Below, piece by piece: positions 11,901 through 43,703 of a stretch of 64,000 bases of DNA (within the stretch, counting starts at the first letter, position 1; each line of letters starts with the position of its first letter). This DNA is from Desmodesmus armatus. Taxonomy: Eukaryota; Chlorophyta; Chlorophyceae; Sphaeropleales; Scenedesmaceae. Made by a program: the position numbers and the translations under genes. Location: positions 1,297,501-1,361,500 of the forward strand of contig VIIQ02000001.1 of assembly GCA_007449985.2 (NCBI GenBank), written 5' to 3'. A model generated the notes under the pieces. The model had not been told where the DNA came from. It saw only the letters and a list, made by a program, of their open reading frames with translations, and searched no databases.

Positions 11901-14800
11901 TGTGAGGGGGGGGGGGGGCTTTCCCAAACTTGAGCGGAATGGACCATACAAGTAGACACATGCTGTGACTGCCGCAAGTCACAAGCTTACTGACGGTGGC
12001 ACCTGACCCAATTGCCCACAATGCAAACCCTCACAATTATACATTTGTCATGTGCGCACATATCAGTGCGCATGGGTACCTACTTTGTCCAGTGGTTGTC
12101 CAGCAGCCAGCCTGCTGCTCTCCACATGCCCCAGTGTGCTGCAGACCCAGGGGGGTATGAGTCACTGGGCAGAGGTGTGGCCAGACCACATAGGTCCGTG
12201 AGCAAATCGTGGATGTCATGGGTGCCTGCAACAAACGGTGCACAGGAAAGATAACGCGCATTTGGACGTGAGCCGGCGTTATGGCATGCCGGCCTTGCTG
12301 CACCCCTTTTGTGTGCCACGTCGTGCCCTACTCGCAGATCGTCAGGGGGGTCTTTTTGGTGCCTGCCATCATAGCACAACAGGTGCAGTAACAACCGCGC
12401 AACTTATGGACGGACGGTGTTGATGGCACGCCGGCCGCACACTTTGTTGACCAATACCGTCTCTGACAGTCTCCAAGAAAGGTCACAGACTGAGCACACT
12501 TTGCGCAAATCAGACAGCTGCTCAGTCTTCAGCTGATTGTGGATGCTACCAACAGGCGGCAGTCTATGCTTGATAGATGCGGGAGCTGAACTGCAGCATG
12601 GTCCTCACCCCTGATAACCCACAGCAGCTTCTGCTCCTGGTGGTCCACTGCTATGTAGAAACCTGGCTGCAGCTTGTGCACCTGTGTGTAGAAGAACAGG
12701 ATGTCCGACTCCTGCACAGCACACCACAGCACAGCACAGCAGCCACAGCACGCCACAGCATAGCCCGGCATCAGCGTCAGAGTGGCACAGCGCATACAGC
12801 GCAGTTGGAAACTACAGGACACTGACTGACTTGCTTGTATCTGTCCATTCAGGGATGGTGTCAGCTGCCACAGGGATCGGCATGCAAAGGAAAAGTGCAG
12901 GCGCAACAGGAGGAGGGGCACTGGCTTGATGCTGTCGCAAACTGAACACATGGCAATGCGCACAGGCTGGATTCAAGCTATGCAGATCAAGGACGCTGCA
13001 CCTGGCTGTGGCTATATTGGATGACCAGACATGGCCATGCACCTCATGCGCTCATGATCATCACCACAGTTGCAGTGGCCGCACCTTTATCAGCTGCTGC
13101 TCCTTGATCAGCACCATGTATCTGTCAGGGTATATGCTGTCTGAAATGTCCACGTACCTGAACCACAAGCACACATCGGCAGTTGAGCACGTCAGTTTTT
13201 TTTTTGATAGGTACAAGGGGGGCGGACCCCCACCGGCTGGCCACACACACAACAGCCGAGGCTGCCGGGAGCCCAAGGTCTTGCCTCACACCGATGAGAG
13301 ACGCCTAACACCCTTTTACAATCAGGAGGTGCCCAGTGCCCGGACCAAAGTAGCATGGGAGTCGAACCCATACACCCCCTACCTGTACTACAGCATTTAG
13401 GCCATGCACACGCGACTGAGAACAGCCGTCCCATCCAAGGGCTTGGTGGGTGGGCCGGGATTCGCACCCGGATCTCTCCAGCACGTCAGTTTGACTTTGC
13501 ATGTCACCAGAAGGCAGGACCATGGTCAGACCACCAAAAGGGGCTTTGCTGACGTTGCCTTGGCGCTGCTGCGCCGGTCCTGCTGCCACAGCCTGTTCCA
13601 GTGAGCGTCACGCCAACTTATCAACAGTTATTATCCGTGCTGCTGCTGTCTCCACGACTTGCAGCCAGTTTGATGGTCATTCCATGTCATAACACAGGGA
13701 AGATGTCAAAAGCAGTTGGGCCATACATGGTGTTATGGCCTGGATTACAGGGCCTGGTGCACGGGTCAGGTATCCATAGCGCAACTTTGCATAGCCCACC
13801 TTATGAGCTTCTGCACCAGCTCCTTGTCGCCCACATCACTGCCGTCGATGTGGTCTGCAAGCTTGGTCATCTGCAGGGTCAGTGAGAGTGCCATCAACAT
13901 GAATGTCCAGCACAGCTGGATAGAAGTCAAAGGTTGGGTGTTAGCTCGACTGAACTGCCGCTGCAGCTGGTCCGCGCGATGACGATAAACGTTATTCTAC
14001 TGCTGACATCGCACAGGCTGTGTGACTTGGCACATGGAAGCCTGCTGCTTGCACCGTCGGCTGTCAGGTCAGCTCCGTTTCCTCCAGGCTGTTCCGCACA
14101 CTGCACCGACTGCTTAGGGCTGCAACAGTGGCGCACCCCCCCCCCCTGGTTACCCCTCCCCCCTCCCCCAAACACAACAGTGGCGCACCTCATGGCGTTT
14201 GGCCAGGTAATACACGCCCACTGTTGCATGTCCAGGGTGCACTAGCAGTGATGCCAGGTGGTCCTTGGCCAATGATGTGATGATGCCCGCCACCTCACTC
14301 AGTGTGGCAGCAGCCACAACTGCAGCCCACACACAGCAGTATTGTGAAAGAATGTGCTCATTGTGGCTCCAGCTAGTACTATGAAACAGCCAAGCACTCT
14401 GCTACACTCGTGTTCTGCTGTGTAGGGTGTTGACATGTTGGGCAGCTGACTGCAGTCTGCAGGGAGCCAAGCAAGCCCACATCTGCTAAACCAGACAGGC
14501 CACAGCACAAACTCTGCATATGACGCAATTAAGGTGATTGTATGAGCACAATGCAAGTGATGACCTGAGTCTGGGTTTCGTGAGATGGGTACAGACACAG
14601 ACGTATGGGTCGACTGGGCTGTGCCATAATTGCAGCTCACCCTCGGCCTCCTTGACCTTCGCATGGTGAGGCAACTGAGGCAGTTTGGATTTGAGCATGT
14701 TGAGAACACCAGTAACGCTGTGCTTGCGCTCCTCGAGGATCTCCATTCCAGTCCTGTCACCTGCAGTGGCACTAGCGCCAGTACTGGCAGTGCCAGGCAT
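8990..14800 (-). CDS. Class-3 lipase, diacylglycerol-lipase-like, about 549 residues
   Basis: This is an alpha/beta-hydrolase predicted to release fatty acids from glycerolipids, possibly at membranes. Exons: 14641-14800 (5' end uncertain), 14189-14319, 13800-13870, 13085-13157, 12609-12711, 12084-12225, 11670-11730, 11304-11422, 10929-10968, 10569-10685, 9977-10087, 9374-9764 and 8990-9120; phases agree throughout. The oxyanion region is WVIRGTHDIHDLLTDL, the nucleophile elbow is IIGHSMGGGVGALLAL (Ser of GHSMG, split by an intron after Met), and YDLVPRFS matches the family's Asp-containing segment. This layout fits sn-1 DAG lipases. Exon 10929-10968 is only 40 bases and supplies ELATACTPYVTTL. 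The C-terminal half of exon 9374-9764 is an Ala-rich insert. The ATG at 14800 is the first in frame, but the open frame extends upstream to a TGA near 14870, so another 5' exon is possible. Confidence 0.85.
13199..13479 (-). mobile_element. tRNA-derived SINE with poly(A) tail, in a lipase intron
   Basis: The element is about 281 bp and lies in the same sense as the lipase. On the minus strand it has a B-box-like GGTGCGAATCC (13468-13458), then an A-box TGGCCTAAATG (13404-13394) and a perfect Pol III B-box GGTTCGACTCC (13368-13358), and ends in a poly(A) tail seen as forward T's at 13199-13205. It is bounded by a perfect 13-bp target-site duplication, AGCACGTCAGTTT, at 13186-13198 and 13480-13492. 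The tail lies about 30 bases before the intron's acceptor at 13158. The intact duplication points to a fairly recent insertion. Confidence 0.85.
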
Positions 14801-15789
14801 GCTGACAGGCTGCAGGAGCGGATCACAGTATTCGTTTGCTACTTCAGGCTCTTCCAAGGCTTGAGGTCACTGCGCGCGATGACACAACGCTACAGCTCGC
14901 AGATGCACTGCACAGGCGATATCGCAACGATGGGATTTGAGCAAACAGGTACAGTCAGTGCCGATGAACATGCTGCATATACTCCCTGAGAAAGGTTTAT
15001 TGTCGACTCATAGAACCGGAAGCGTTGCTTGCAGAGCGGCAGCTTGACTTTGGCTCAGCTGCTCACTGGGCTCCGCTGACTCATGAACAGGTTGAACAGG
15101 TGCAGCCTTGCACTGCTGTCAACTATTCATCACTGATTTTCATCACTGACGTTGAGTAACTGAAGGACTTGCTGTGGCCCGATCAGCTACTGCAGGCCCT
15201 GGTTGCTTTCAGCTGTACATGTGTGATCCCAGGCTGGCGCCTGGATCTTGCCGGCCCAAGCTGCAGTGCCAGCCTAGCCAATGCTTGTTCTTGAAGCACG
15301 AGGCAAGGGTACTTGAAACGGCCTGAGGTGAACAGTGCACCCCGCCACACCGCCTGACAGCACGCGGCTGTTACCCAGTACAGCCAAGCAATTGCTGAAC
15401 CAAACCATACCCTGCCCAAAGCTTGGCACTACTATCTCAGGCAGTTGGCTCCCCTATCGGGTGTACTGCATTACCTGACAGTAACAGTAAGAGTGAGCAG
15501 CTGTGCACCTACCCTACCAAAAGCCACCATAGACTCAACACATCCCCTTCCTAAGTCGAAGTATTCATTTATAGCTCACATACACAGTTGATAATGATGC
15601 CACATTGCTGACGCACCCTGCAGCAACGCACCCCTGCTCCACCACAAGGCTTTGTATCAATAGCTCCACTGCATGTTGCCTGCAGTGTGAGGAGCTTACA
15701 CTGCGTAAAAGACTTCCCAGCCTCCACCTGATTATACCTACAAAACCCAACACCCGTGCTCCACTGAAACCTATCGCCCTGAAGCCACG
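14801..15789. other. Intergenic: lipase 5' flank and golgin 3' flank
   Basis: No convincing exon was found. A minus-strand frame at 15183-15419 has hydrophobic stretches (WFGSAIAWLYWV) and could be an upstream lipase exon, but no matching donor and phase were found. A minus-strand TGTAA (forward ttaca at about 15697) lies some 90 bases after the golgin stop and is a plausible polyadenylation element. Confidence 0.4.
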
Positions 15790-35467
<19,678 letters not shown>

Positions 35468-36398
35468 GGGAACGGGGTGGGATGTGGATCCGGACAATTA
35501 TGCTGTGTTGCAGCATTGTTGCAAGGAACACAAGCTCCTGTCACACTCATCATAACCGACCTGTAATCCTGCGCTGGGCGGTATGTGCTGCTTCATTTAG
35601 CTCAGCTGCTGCACGCTGGGTAACCTGTTGTACGTTTCCTAAAGCCTTGCCCAGCCACGCCATGGCTCAGCTGCAGTGTCCTAGGTGGTCATGTGGGTGC
35701 AACCAAGTAGTGTTGTGAGCACAGCATGCGTGGGTCTGCCTGCATCGGGAACGAGGCCCTCACGGCACCTGCCACATCACCGATATACAATCGAACAACG
35801 TACTGACACCGTGTAGCACCGTGTGGCATCAGAGTTTATCGGCCATGTGACCGTTGCAAACCGCTTAAACAGTACAACAGCCAAAACCATGAATCAACAC
35901 ATTCTGACCGTTTGGATCCTTGTATTTGCCCGATGCGTGTGCTTCCCTGAGCAATGCAGGCTGTCATGCAAAGCAGATCGTGCTGGCGAACCTTCAGTTT
36001 TGTCGGAGTCACCCTTTCGCTCCACGCCTCTCTTGTGGCTCAAAATACTTCACGAACATACGACTGATCTTCAATTGCAGTTATCGCGGCTGTCCTCTGC
36101 CCTACAGGCTGGCAAAACGTTAGCCTGTAGTGCCACCACAACAGTTGCTTGAAAAATTCGCAATGCATCACGGGCCCAATTGTCTCAGCCACTCTGGGAC
36201 TGATTTTCAGGCCCACGCATGCCCAACTAATGGTGAGTTTGGCCTGGGCAGATGTCCAGGTGAACCGTTTTGCCAACCACTATCCTGGCAGGACACAGCA
36301 GGACCAGCGGCACCTGTACCCATCATCTGTGACTGAATTGCCACGATCACAGGTGCAGCAGCATTTGCAGCCAGCAGGGCTCGCTGCAGCAGCACAGC
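35468..36398. promoter_or_regulatory. Divergent intergenic region between the golgin and the RAP-like gene
   Basis: The two genes are transcribed away from each other across about 930 bases. No exon-like frame with splice support was found. The middle part (35800-36150) is AT-richer than its surroundings, as expected of a promoter. No TATA box or other named element could be assigned, so the regulatory role is inferred from geometry. Confidence 0.4.
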
Positions 36399-38625
36399 AT
36401 GCGCTGCTGCGCGCCGCGGCAGGACAGCAACTGCCTCAGCAGGGGCGGTGACACCCCGCAATCTGCAGCCCCCCACTCACACGCTCACATCAGTGCTGCC
36501 AACCCGAACAGCAGCAGCAGCAATAAGACCACCAGCAGCAGCACCATCTCAGCGCCAGCGCAGGAATGTCCTGCATCTGCTATCTCAGCCAGCCTCCACA
36601 AGCTGCAGGACACCGCCTCAAGCCTCAATGCAGCTCCCACAGTCGATGGACTGCTCAGCGCATTCGAGCAGCTGTCCTCAATTCAGCAGCAGCTGCAGCA
36701 GGAGTGTCGCCAGTGCAAAGCCACTCTCTTCAAGCTGCAGACACGCCAGAATGCACGATCTCGCAAACCAGCAGCTGGCGCGGCAAGGGCGGCTGCTCTC
36801 CCTGCCTCAGCTGCTGCAGCAGCACTCCCAGCACCAGCGTCAGCAGCGGTTGAGGAAGTGCAGGAGCAGGTTGCAGCACTGAACCAGCTGCGCACCTCTA
36901 CAGATGATGCAGAGGACCTTCTGCTGGGGCTGATGCAGCAGTTACTGCAGGCAGGAATGTCACCGTGCTTGTTGGGCTGGTGCGATGTGGCGAAGTAAGT
37001 TGGGGACTTGGCACAGCAGCTTGATGGTTTGATTGAAGGGCAGATCACCATTACAGCAGTTGTGGGTCCAACTGTTGAGCAGCTGCTGCTGCTGCGGTGG
37101 CGGCATGGGGTGCACAGCTGCCTTGCAGCCTGAAGAGCTGCAGTGGACTCATAGCAATGGGGGTGTTGCTGGGAAAACGACAGAGCTAGGGTGTGCACTC
37201 CTGACAGTCAGTGACTGCTTGATAAACACCATGACACATTCAATAAAGTTCGGACATGAATCGGGCACAGAAAGCACTTGCTGGACTGTACATGCTGCTT
37301 GCTATGCAGGATGAGCCTCCCTCTGCCTGCAGCCAGCTGCTGACAAGTGCAGCTGTCAGACATTTGAAAATCGAGTCCCTCAACCACCTGGCAGTCAACA
37401 CCTTTGTTGACAAACAGGCAGATGCTACGCCACAGGACATGGCTGGCCTCATGCATGCGCTGGCCCTTGTGCGCTGCTGCAGCAGCAACACCAGCAACCA
37501 GGTATATGCATGGGAGGCAGCTATGATGCTCCTGCCATCAGATGATATGTTTGTCAGAAGTCACGCACAGCTAAAGCTTCAGTAACAGTGCAAGCAACCT
37601 ATTGAAACTGCTGCAACCTAGGTGCCTCTAAGCATGCTTCCCCCCTGCGCTGTCAGCAGGTAGGCACTGCAGTTGGTGCTGTTACCCTTGCACTTACAAG
37701 CTGCCCTTGTCCCTGCTACCCACCCAGTCCTCACCCCTGGTCTCGAACTTTTTCTTCTTAGCCTGCCCCTCACCTTCACACTATCTTCCCGCCCACCTGC
37801 CACTCTGTGCTGACCTGCCCCCGCAGGTGGCAGGTTTTGAGCTCCACCAGCTGTCATCGCTGTTTAGTGGAATCATGAGCCACTTGCTGGCACATGTCAG
37901 CAACGAAATACAGCAGCAGCAACACCAACAGCAACAGCAACAGCAGGTGGTCAGCACTGCAGATGGGAGGCGCAGGAGGCAGGCTGTGCTGAACAGCAGC
38001 TCCTCAACGGCATCACCAGCAGGATCCCTTGCAGCAGCAGCAGCAGCAGATGCTGCGCAGGATGATGAGGACAGCTCGCAGGCATACCGCCGCCAGGTTG
38101 CTGCGGCCTTGGGAGCACACGTCTCAGCACGAGTGCCACTCAACAGCAGCCTGGTGCCGCATGTCCTGCACATCCTGCAGGATGAGGTGAGATGGGTGCT
38201 TTGTGCTGACCAGTTTACTTGCAGCAAGGTTTTGTTTGTCAGCACAAGCTGTCAGCACAGGCTGTCAGTGCATGCTGAATGGCAAGTTCACACAGCTCCC
38301 TGCAGCTGCAGCAGTTTTGATCTGCGGCAGCGCCAGCTGGAGTATCTGTCAGCAGTGGAGAGACTTCACCCCCCAGCATCCTGTTAGCTGCCTGGGGTTC
38401 AGCAGGAATGCAATGATGCAGGTGTCGTTCCTGTCACACTGGTCTGCTCATGGTTAAAATGTGTGTGCTTGCATGACTGCCTGCAGGCTCCCAAGTGGCT
38501 TCACACCGTGGCTGATGTTGAGTCAGCCCCCAGCATCACGCAGCTGGAATCCCTGATCAGTCAACCCAGCCGCTATGACTACACCTACCTAGCAGCAGCT
38601 CTCAACAGGCTAGCAGTGCTGTCAG

Positions 38626-38658
<33 letters not shown>

Positions 38659-39283
38659 GGCGGCTGGCCAAGGTGTTGGTCGGGCGGTTGCGGCAGTTGC
38701 AGGCGGATGCAACTGCCGCTGAGCTGCCAGTGGTGCTGACAGCAGCGGAGAAGCTTGGTGTGTATGACACCCGCTTCTTTTCAACAGCAGCAGCAGCTGC
38801 GGTAGCAACAGACAACCTTGCCGCTGCTTCAGACACATACATTGCTGCCATCATGAGTGCAGTAGCAGCATTTGCCACCAGCAGCAGCAGCAGCAGCAGT
38901 GGGCAGGGGTCTTCAGGCTTCAGCAGGAAGCAGCAGCACAGTGTCTTGCGCAAGTGCCTTGCCAGGCTGGTGCACCTCATTCAGCAACAGCAGCAGCTCC
39001 AGCAGCAGCAGCTGCGGCCACGGTCCCTGGCTGCCGCAGCAGCAGCCGCTATCACCGGAAGGGAAGTTGTAGAGGCAGATGATGCTTGCAGTTCAGTGGT
39101 GCAGCCAGCAAATGTGATCCTTGCCCTTTGGGCTGCGGCAACTGCAGGAGTGACAGCCACCAAGCAGCTGCACCTGTCAGCAGTGTTTGAATCATACTTG
39201 ACTCAGCCAGAAGTGCTGCAGCAGCTACTAGGCAGCAGCAGCAGCAGCATGGGCAGACAAAGTGGCGTGGTGCAGTCAGCCCT

Positions 39284-39318
<35 letters not shown>

Positions 39319-39640
39319 CAGGGCCAGCAGCTGCTGAGGTGGTCAGCACCTGCGGCACAGTGATCTGGGCAGCAGCGCAGCTGGGATACACAGGCCCCTT
39401 GTGCAGCCTTCAGCCTTATGCCAGGGGGTTCCTGAATGCAGTACATGGCACTCCTACAGAGTGTGTTGACAGCGGGGCGTGCCTGACGGTTGCACAGGCG
39501 ATGGCAAGCCTGATCAGCAGGCATCAGCAGCAGCGAGATGCAGTCAAGGATTACTCATCAGCTGGTGACTCATTGTCGGAGGATTTGCAGTTCTGGCAAT
39601 TGAGTTTCCTGCAGTGCAGTGAGGTGGTGCTGACAGGCTT

Positions 39641-39676
<36 letters not shown>

Positions 39677-42600
39677 TGAGCAGGGACAGGGGGGGCGTGA
39701 GCATGTGGCAGCAGCTGCTGCTCAGCTGCGGGCTGCATATGATGAACCCGGCTTGAGGCCATCTGAAGAGCAGCTGCAGGTGTTGATGCTTTTGAGTGAG
39801 GGTCAGGTAAGAGTTGGGTTCAGGGTTGAGGTAAATTGTGTTGGGTTTGGGGTTGACGGAAGAGTGTGTCAGGGCAACGGAGGGAGCAGTAGGGGTTATG
39901 TGGAAGCAGGCTTGAGGCCATCTGAAAAGCAGCTGCAGGTGTTGATGCTTCTGAGTGAGGGTCAGGTGAGTGGTTCAGGGTTCAGACATAGAGTGTGTGA
40001 GTGGAACGGGGGGGGGGGGGGGCACTAGGGGATTCTCTGAAAGCAGGCTTGAGGCCATCTGAAGAGCAGCTGCAGGTGTTGATGCTGTTGAGTGAGGGTC
40101 AGGTAAGTGTTGACATCGGGGTTGAGGTACAGAGTGTGTGCTTGAAACACAGGGACTAGTAGGGTACGAGGTGGGATATAGATGGCCCTGCTCCTGAATC
40201 AGGCGCATTGGTTTGATTTGCAACTGCAAGCCTATGATCATCCTGCAATTTACATGGCTAGCCCCACAAAAGAGACATGATACAGGGTGTGTGGTGACCT
40301 CAACGAAATGGGCATACTCAATAGCATTGCTGCATGTGTGCTGGTTCTGCTTTTAGGTACCCCAACCCCTGCAGCAGTCGACATGGCAGCTTGACCTGGC
40401 AGCTGCACAGTCAGTGACCCACCTGCACCAGCAGCTGCAGTCTCCTGCTGCTGCAGCAGCACTGGCAGATCCCGGCACTGCTGCCGCTGTCCTGTCACAC
40501 CTGGCCCAGCTGCTGCAGCAGCAGCAGCAGCAGCAGCAGCACGGGCAGGATTCAGCAGCAGCAGCAGCAGAAGATATGAAGACCCTCGCGAGGCAGTGCT
40601 GCAGGCTTGTTGCTGAGCACCTGACACCCACCATGCAGTCTCAATTAGCTGCTGCTGCAGCAGCAGCAGCAGCAGCAGCAGCAGGTGGGAAAGAGCAGGC
40701 TGAACCAGCAGCCAGCGCGGCAGCAGCCTCAGCAGCAGCGACAGTCATGTGGGCCACCTCCCAGCTACCCTACAGGAACAAAACCCTTGCTGCCGTGTGC
40801 CTGAAGACCTTCCACACGCACCTGCAGGCTGCTACTGCCGCTGATGCTGCTGCGGCTGTAGCAGCCCTGTCAGCAGCAGGCCGAGCAGTCAATGGCATCT
40901 ACGGCCGTGAAGGCGGCATTCAAATTCTGCAGCAGGTGGTGGCTGCCTGCACTGACAAGCTGCTGACACAGCAGCTGCAACCGCTGCTTGCACCGCGACC
41001 TGAAGGCGTGGCTACAGCAGCAGCAGGGGAAGTGTACGCAGGGATAGAGACAGCCACCGCAGCAGCAGTCGCAGAAGCACCAGCAGCTACTGCAGCAGCT
41101 GGTGCGACAGGGCAGCAGTGTCCAATCACTGTTGCCCAGCAGCTGCTGCAGCTGCATGCAGCTGTAGGTCTGCAGCCCTCTCCTGTACAGGTCTACCTGC
41201 TGCTGTCAGTTGTGGGTGATGAGTCATCCCTGGCGCAGCTACGGCCCAAGGCAGCAGTGGCAGCACTGGCGGCTAGCTTGGCAGCAGTAGCAGTGCTGGC
41301 TGAGGCGCCAGGCTGGCAAGGGATCAGCAGCAGCAGCAGCAGTGTTGGTGAGGCTCGTGCTGCTAGCAGGCAGCCCAGGCATCATGTCACCACCAGCAGC
41401 AGCAGCAGCAGGCAGCAGCAGCTTCAGTTCCCTTGGGCGTGGCAGAGCCAGCAGCAGCAGCAGCAGCAGGAGCTTTGGCAGCAGCTGCTGCTGGAGTGTC
41501 TGCTGCCTCGACTCACTAGTGCCTCTCCCAAGCAGCTGGTGACACTACTGCAGGCTCTAGTGGTGTTTGTAGGGCGAGGCGAACAGCAGCAGCAGCAGCA
41601 GCGGCGGCCAGCCACAGGCAAAAGCGCTTCTGACGGTCTTGTGGGGACCGCCATTACTTTGGACATTGGGCTTGCTAAGGACTTTGCCAGGTGTGTTTTG
41701 GATGTAGTGGCCCCACAGCATCCGGCAGCCACCACAGCCGCCCCAGCAGCAGCAGCAGCAGCAGGTGGTGACGGCGTCAGCAGCAGCAGCAGCAGCAGTG
41801 GCTTCCTGGCCGGGTGGCGGCCAGGGGAGTGGAAGGGAGAGCACCTGGCTGCACTGGCTGCTGCTGCTGTTCAGCTGGATCTGCCCTGGGGGACTTTCTT
41901 TGCATCTGCGGAAGCACAGCTGCTGCTGCAGGAGCAGCAGCAAAAGCCTTCCGCTGCTGAGAGCAACATGCTCCAGAGCCCACAGCAGCAGCAGCAGCAG
42001 CAGCAGCAGAGGTCGTCCTTAGTCAGCAATGTGCAGCTGCAGCATGTGATCGGCATCTGCTGTGCAGCTGCTGCTCTGAACTGCAGGGTAGAGGGTCTAC
42101 TATCATATGCTGTAGCTGAGGCACTGCAGCAGCAGCAGCAGCAGCAGCAGCAGGCCAGCAAGCAGCAGATTGGCACCCGCAGCAGCAAGGAGCATGCAGT
42201 AGCTCTAGAGCCTGAGCTGCTGCTGCTGGTGTCATGGGCCGTCGCTGTCATGGATGTGCCACAGCTGGCTCACCAGGCATCTGAGCTGGCAGCTGCTGCT
42301 ATCCAGCAGCTCAAGCAGCAGCAAACAGCAGCAGCGGCAGCAGCACAGCAGGATGTTGGTGACACTGCTGCTGGTGGTGCTGGTGCTGCTGCTCTGCCAG
42401 ACGTCCTTGCTGCTCGTCTGCTGCAGCTGCATATCTGGCTAGCTGACAAACAGCTCAGCAGCAGCAACATCAGCGGTGAGCAGCAGCAACTGCTGCTTGC
42501 GGCTGGCGAGGTGCAGGCTGCAACTGCAGCTTGGGTTTCCTTGCAGCAGAGCAACAACAGCTACACCCCCTCAGTAGCAGCTGCTCTAGGCCACTCTACA

Positions 42601-43236
42601 CACACCCAGCCACAGCTGTATGTGTCACACCAGGGGGGCCTGGTTGCCGACGTGTACACTGTCATCAACGGCATTTCTGTTGCTGTGCTTGTGCTGGATG
42701 ATGCAGAAGAGTGGTCAGGGGGGTTGCCGGGCGGTGACGCTGCCGCCGCTGCTGCTGAGAGCCTTGCAGAGGGCTGGGCACCGCCTCGGCAGCAGCAGCA
42801 TAGCCGCCAGCAGCAGCAACAGCAGCAGCAACACAGCCAACAGCAGGGCCAGGGTCAGTCAGTTTCTCGGCTAGGTAGACCCAGCAGCACCCAGCAGAGG
42901 GGTACCCCTGGTAGGGCGGCTTCTGTCAGCAGCAGCAGCAGCAGCGCCAGAGGCGGCAGCGACGGCTGCTGCCAGCTGTTGATGTCAGCTCTGAGCAAGC
43001 AGCGGCTGGGTGATGTGATGTGGCGTGCTAAGGTCCTCGCCAGCATGGGGTACTGGTGTGAGGTGGTAAGCAGCAGGGACTGGGCCCTGTTGGAGGGACA
43101 CGTAAATGCACAGGTGGACTACCTCAGGGATAGGCTGTGGCCTCTGCTGCCGCAGCAGCAGGAAGCAGGGGGGCAGGGTGCTCTGAGTGATGCAGGAGGT
43201 GTCAGGGCCAGTGCTGCAGCGCTGCCAACACTGTGA
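36399..43236 (+). CDS. Poly-Gln-rich protein with C-terminal RAP-like domain, about 1,800 residues
   Basis: Probably an organelle RNA-processing or stability factor of the OPR/RAP type common in green algae. Exons: 36399-36994, 37249-37501 (acceptor is the least certain), 37827-38186, 38487-39806 and 40357-43236; phases agree. The N-terminus (MRCCAPRQDSNCLSRG, then Ser/Asn/Ala-rich) resembles an organelle transit peptide. The body has helical Leu/Ala-rich stretches (for example LAAALNRLAVLSEQ and ALWAAATAGVTATKQL), consistent with helical repeats interrupted by long Gln and Ser runs. Near the C-terminus, VADVYTVINGISVAVLVLDD followed about 110 residues later by RAKVLASMGYWCEVVSSRDW and YLRDRL follows the RAP-domain order. 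The first half is degenerate and the two halves are split by a Gln/Ser-rich insert. The repeat type is an inference. TGTAA at 43485-43489 may be the polyadenylation element. Confidence 0.75.
39751..40163 (+). repeat. Three tandem copies of an exon end plus its donor
   Basis: The last 56 bases of the exon ending at 39806 (LRPSEEQLQVLMLLSEGQ) recur at 39910-39965 and 40047-40102, each followed by a good donor (gtaaga, gtgagt, gtaagt) and by a related intron start. Copies 2 and 3 are also preceded by an aagcag acceptor, so each looks like a spliceable 56-base exon. Since 56 is not a multiple of three, including one would break the frame into exon 40357-43236. Only use of the first donor gives an open product. 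Confidence 0.85.
40009..40022. repeat. Poly-G tract in an intron of the RAP-like gene
   Basis: This is a run of about 14 G within the second duplicated unit. It is likely to be length-variable and error-prone in assembly. Confidence 0.9.
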
Positions 43237-43703
43237 CGGCCCAGCCGTAGGCAATCTTATGACACATCATCGTGACGGCCGAACGATAAGCAGTGTTTTG
43301 ACACGGTATGACTGGGTCGGCTCTCACAAGGGTCCTGGCAAACCGCTGAACCCTGCTGCCTGTGCAGTAAAGCGTCTGGGCAAAGGCTGAATGTACATAT
43401 GGCACATGGACAGGCGCAGTTTCAATTGGTTGACAGCCATGCCATGGTGGTCATTTTGAAGAGTTTGCAAGAATGTGTGATGTGTGTAAGCAGCAGGTTA
43501 TAACTGTTATCAGGGCCGCACATGTGGTTTTGTTGGTGGTGGTTGTGTGTTTGTTTGAATGTGCTTGAGCTGTCGTCCTGATCTGTCAATGGTTAGTCAA
43601 GTGTCACTCCTGTCACTCCGTCCTGGTGGCCCTGGTCGTGGGAGTGTCACTGCCTGGTTGTGGGTGCTGTTTGAATGGTGTTTGACATCAGTGTTGCTTG
43701 CAG
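43237..43703. other. Region between the RAP-like gene and the next plus-strand gene
   Basis: It holds the 3' flank of the RAP-like gene with a TGTAA at 43485-43489. An ATG at 43559 opens a frame that runs without a stop into the exon at 43704, so it could be the real start of the next gene. However, its tgtcactc-type repeats look intronic and its residues have no coding character. Confidence 0.4.

Noticed and set aside
13350..13480. Functional tRNA genes
   Set aside because: Pol III boxes and T-arm-like stems are present, but no full cloverleaf with an anticodon arm forms. The poly(A) tail and target-site duplication identify a SINE.
14486..14857. Lipase start at 14857 giving an EEPEVANEYC N-terminus
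   Set aside because: The codon there is TTG and no ATG is present in that part of the frame. The ATG at 14800 is used instead, with an upstream exon left open as a possibility.
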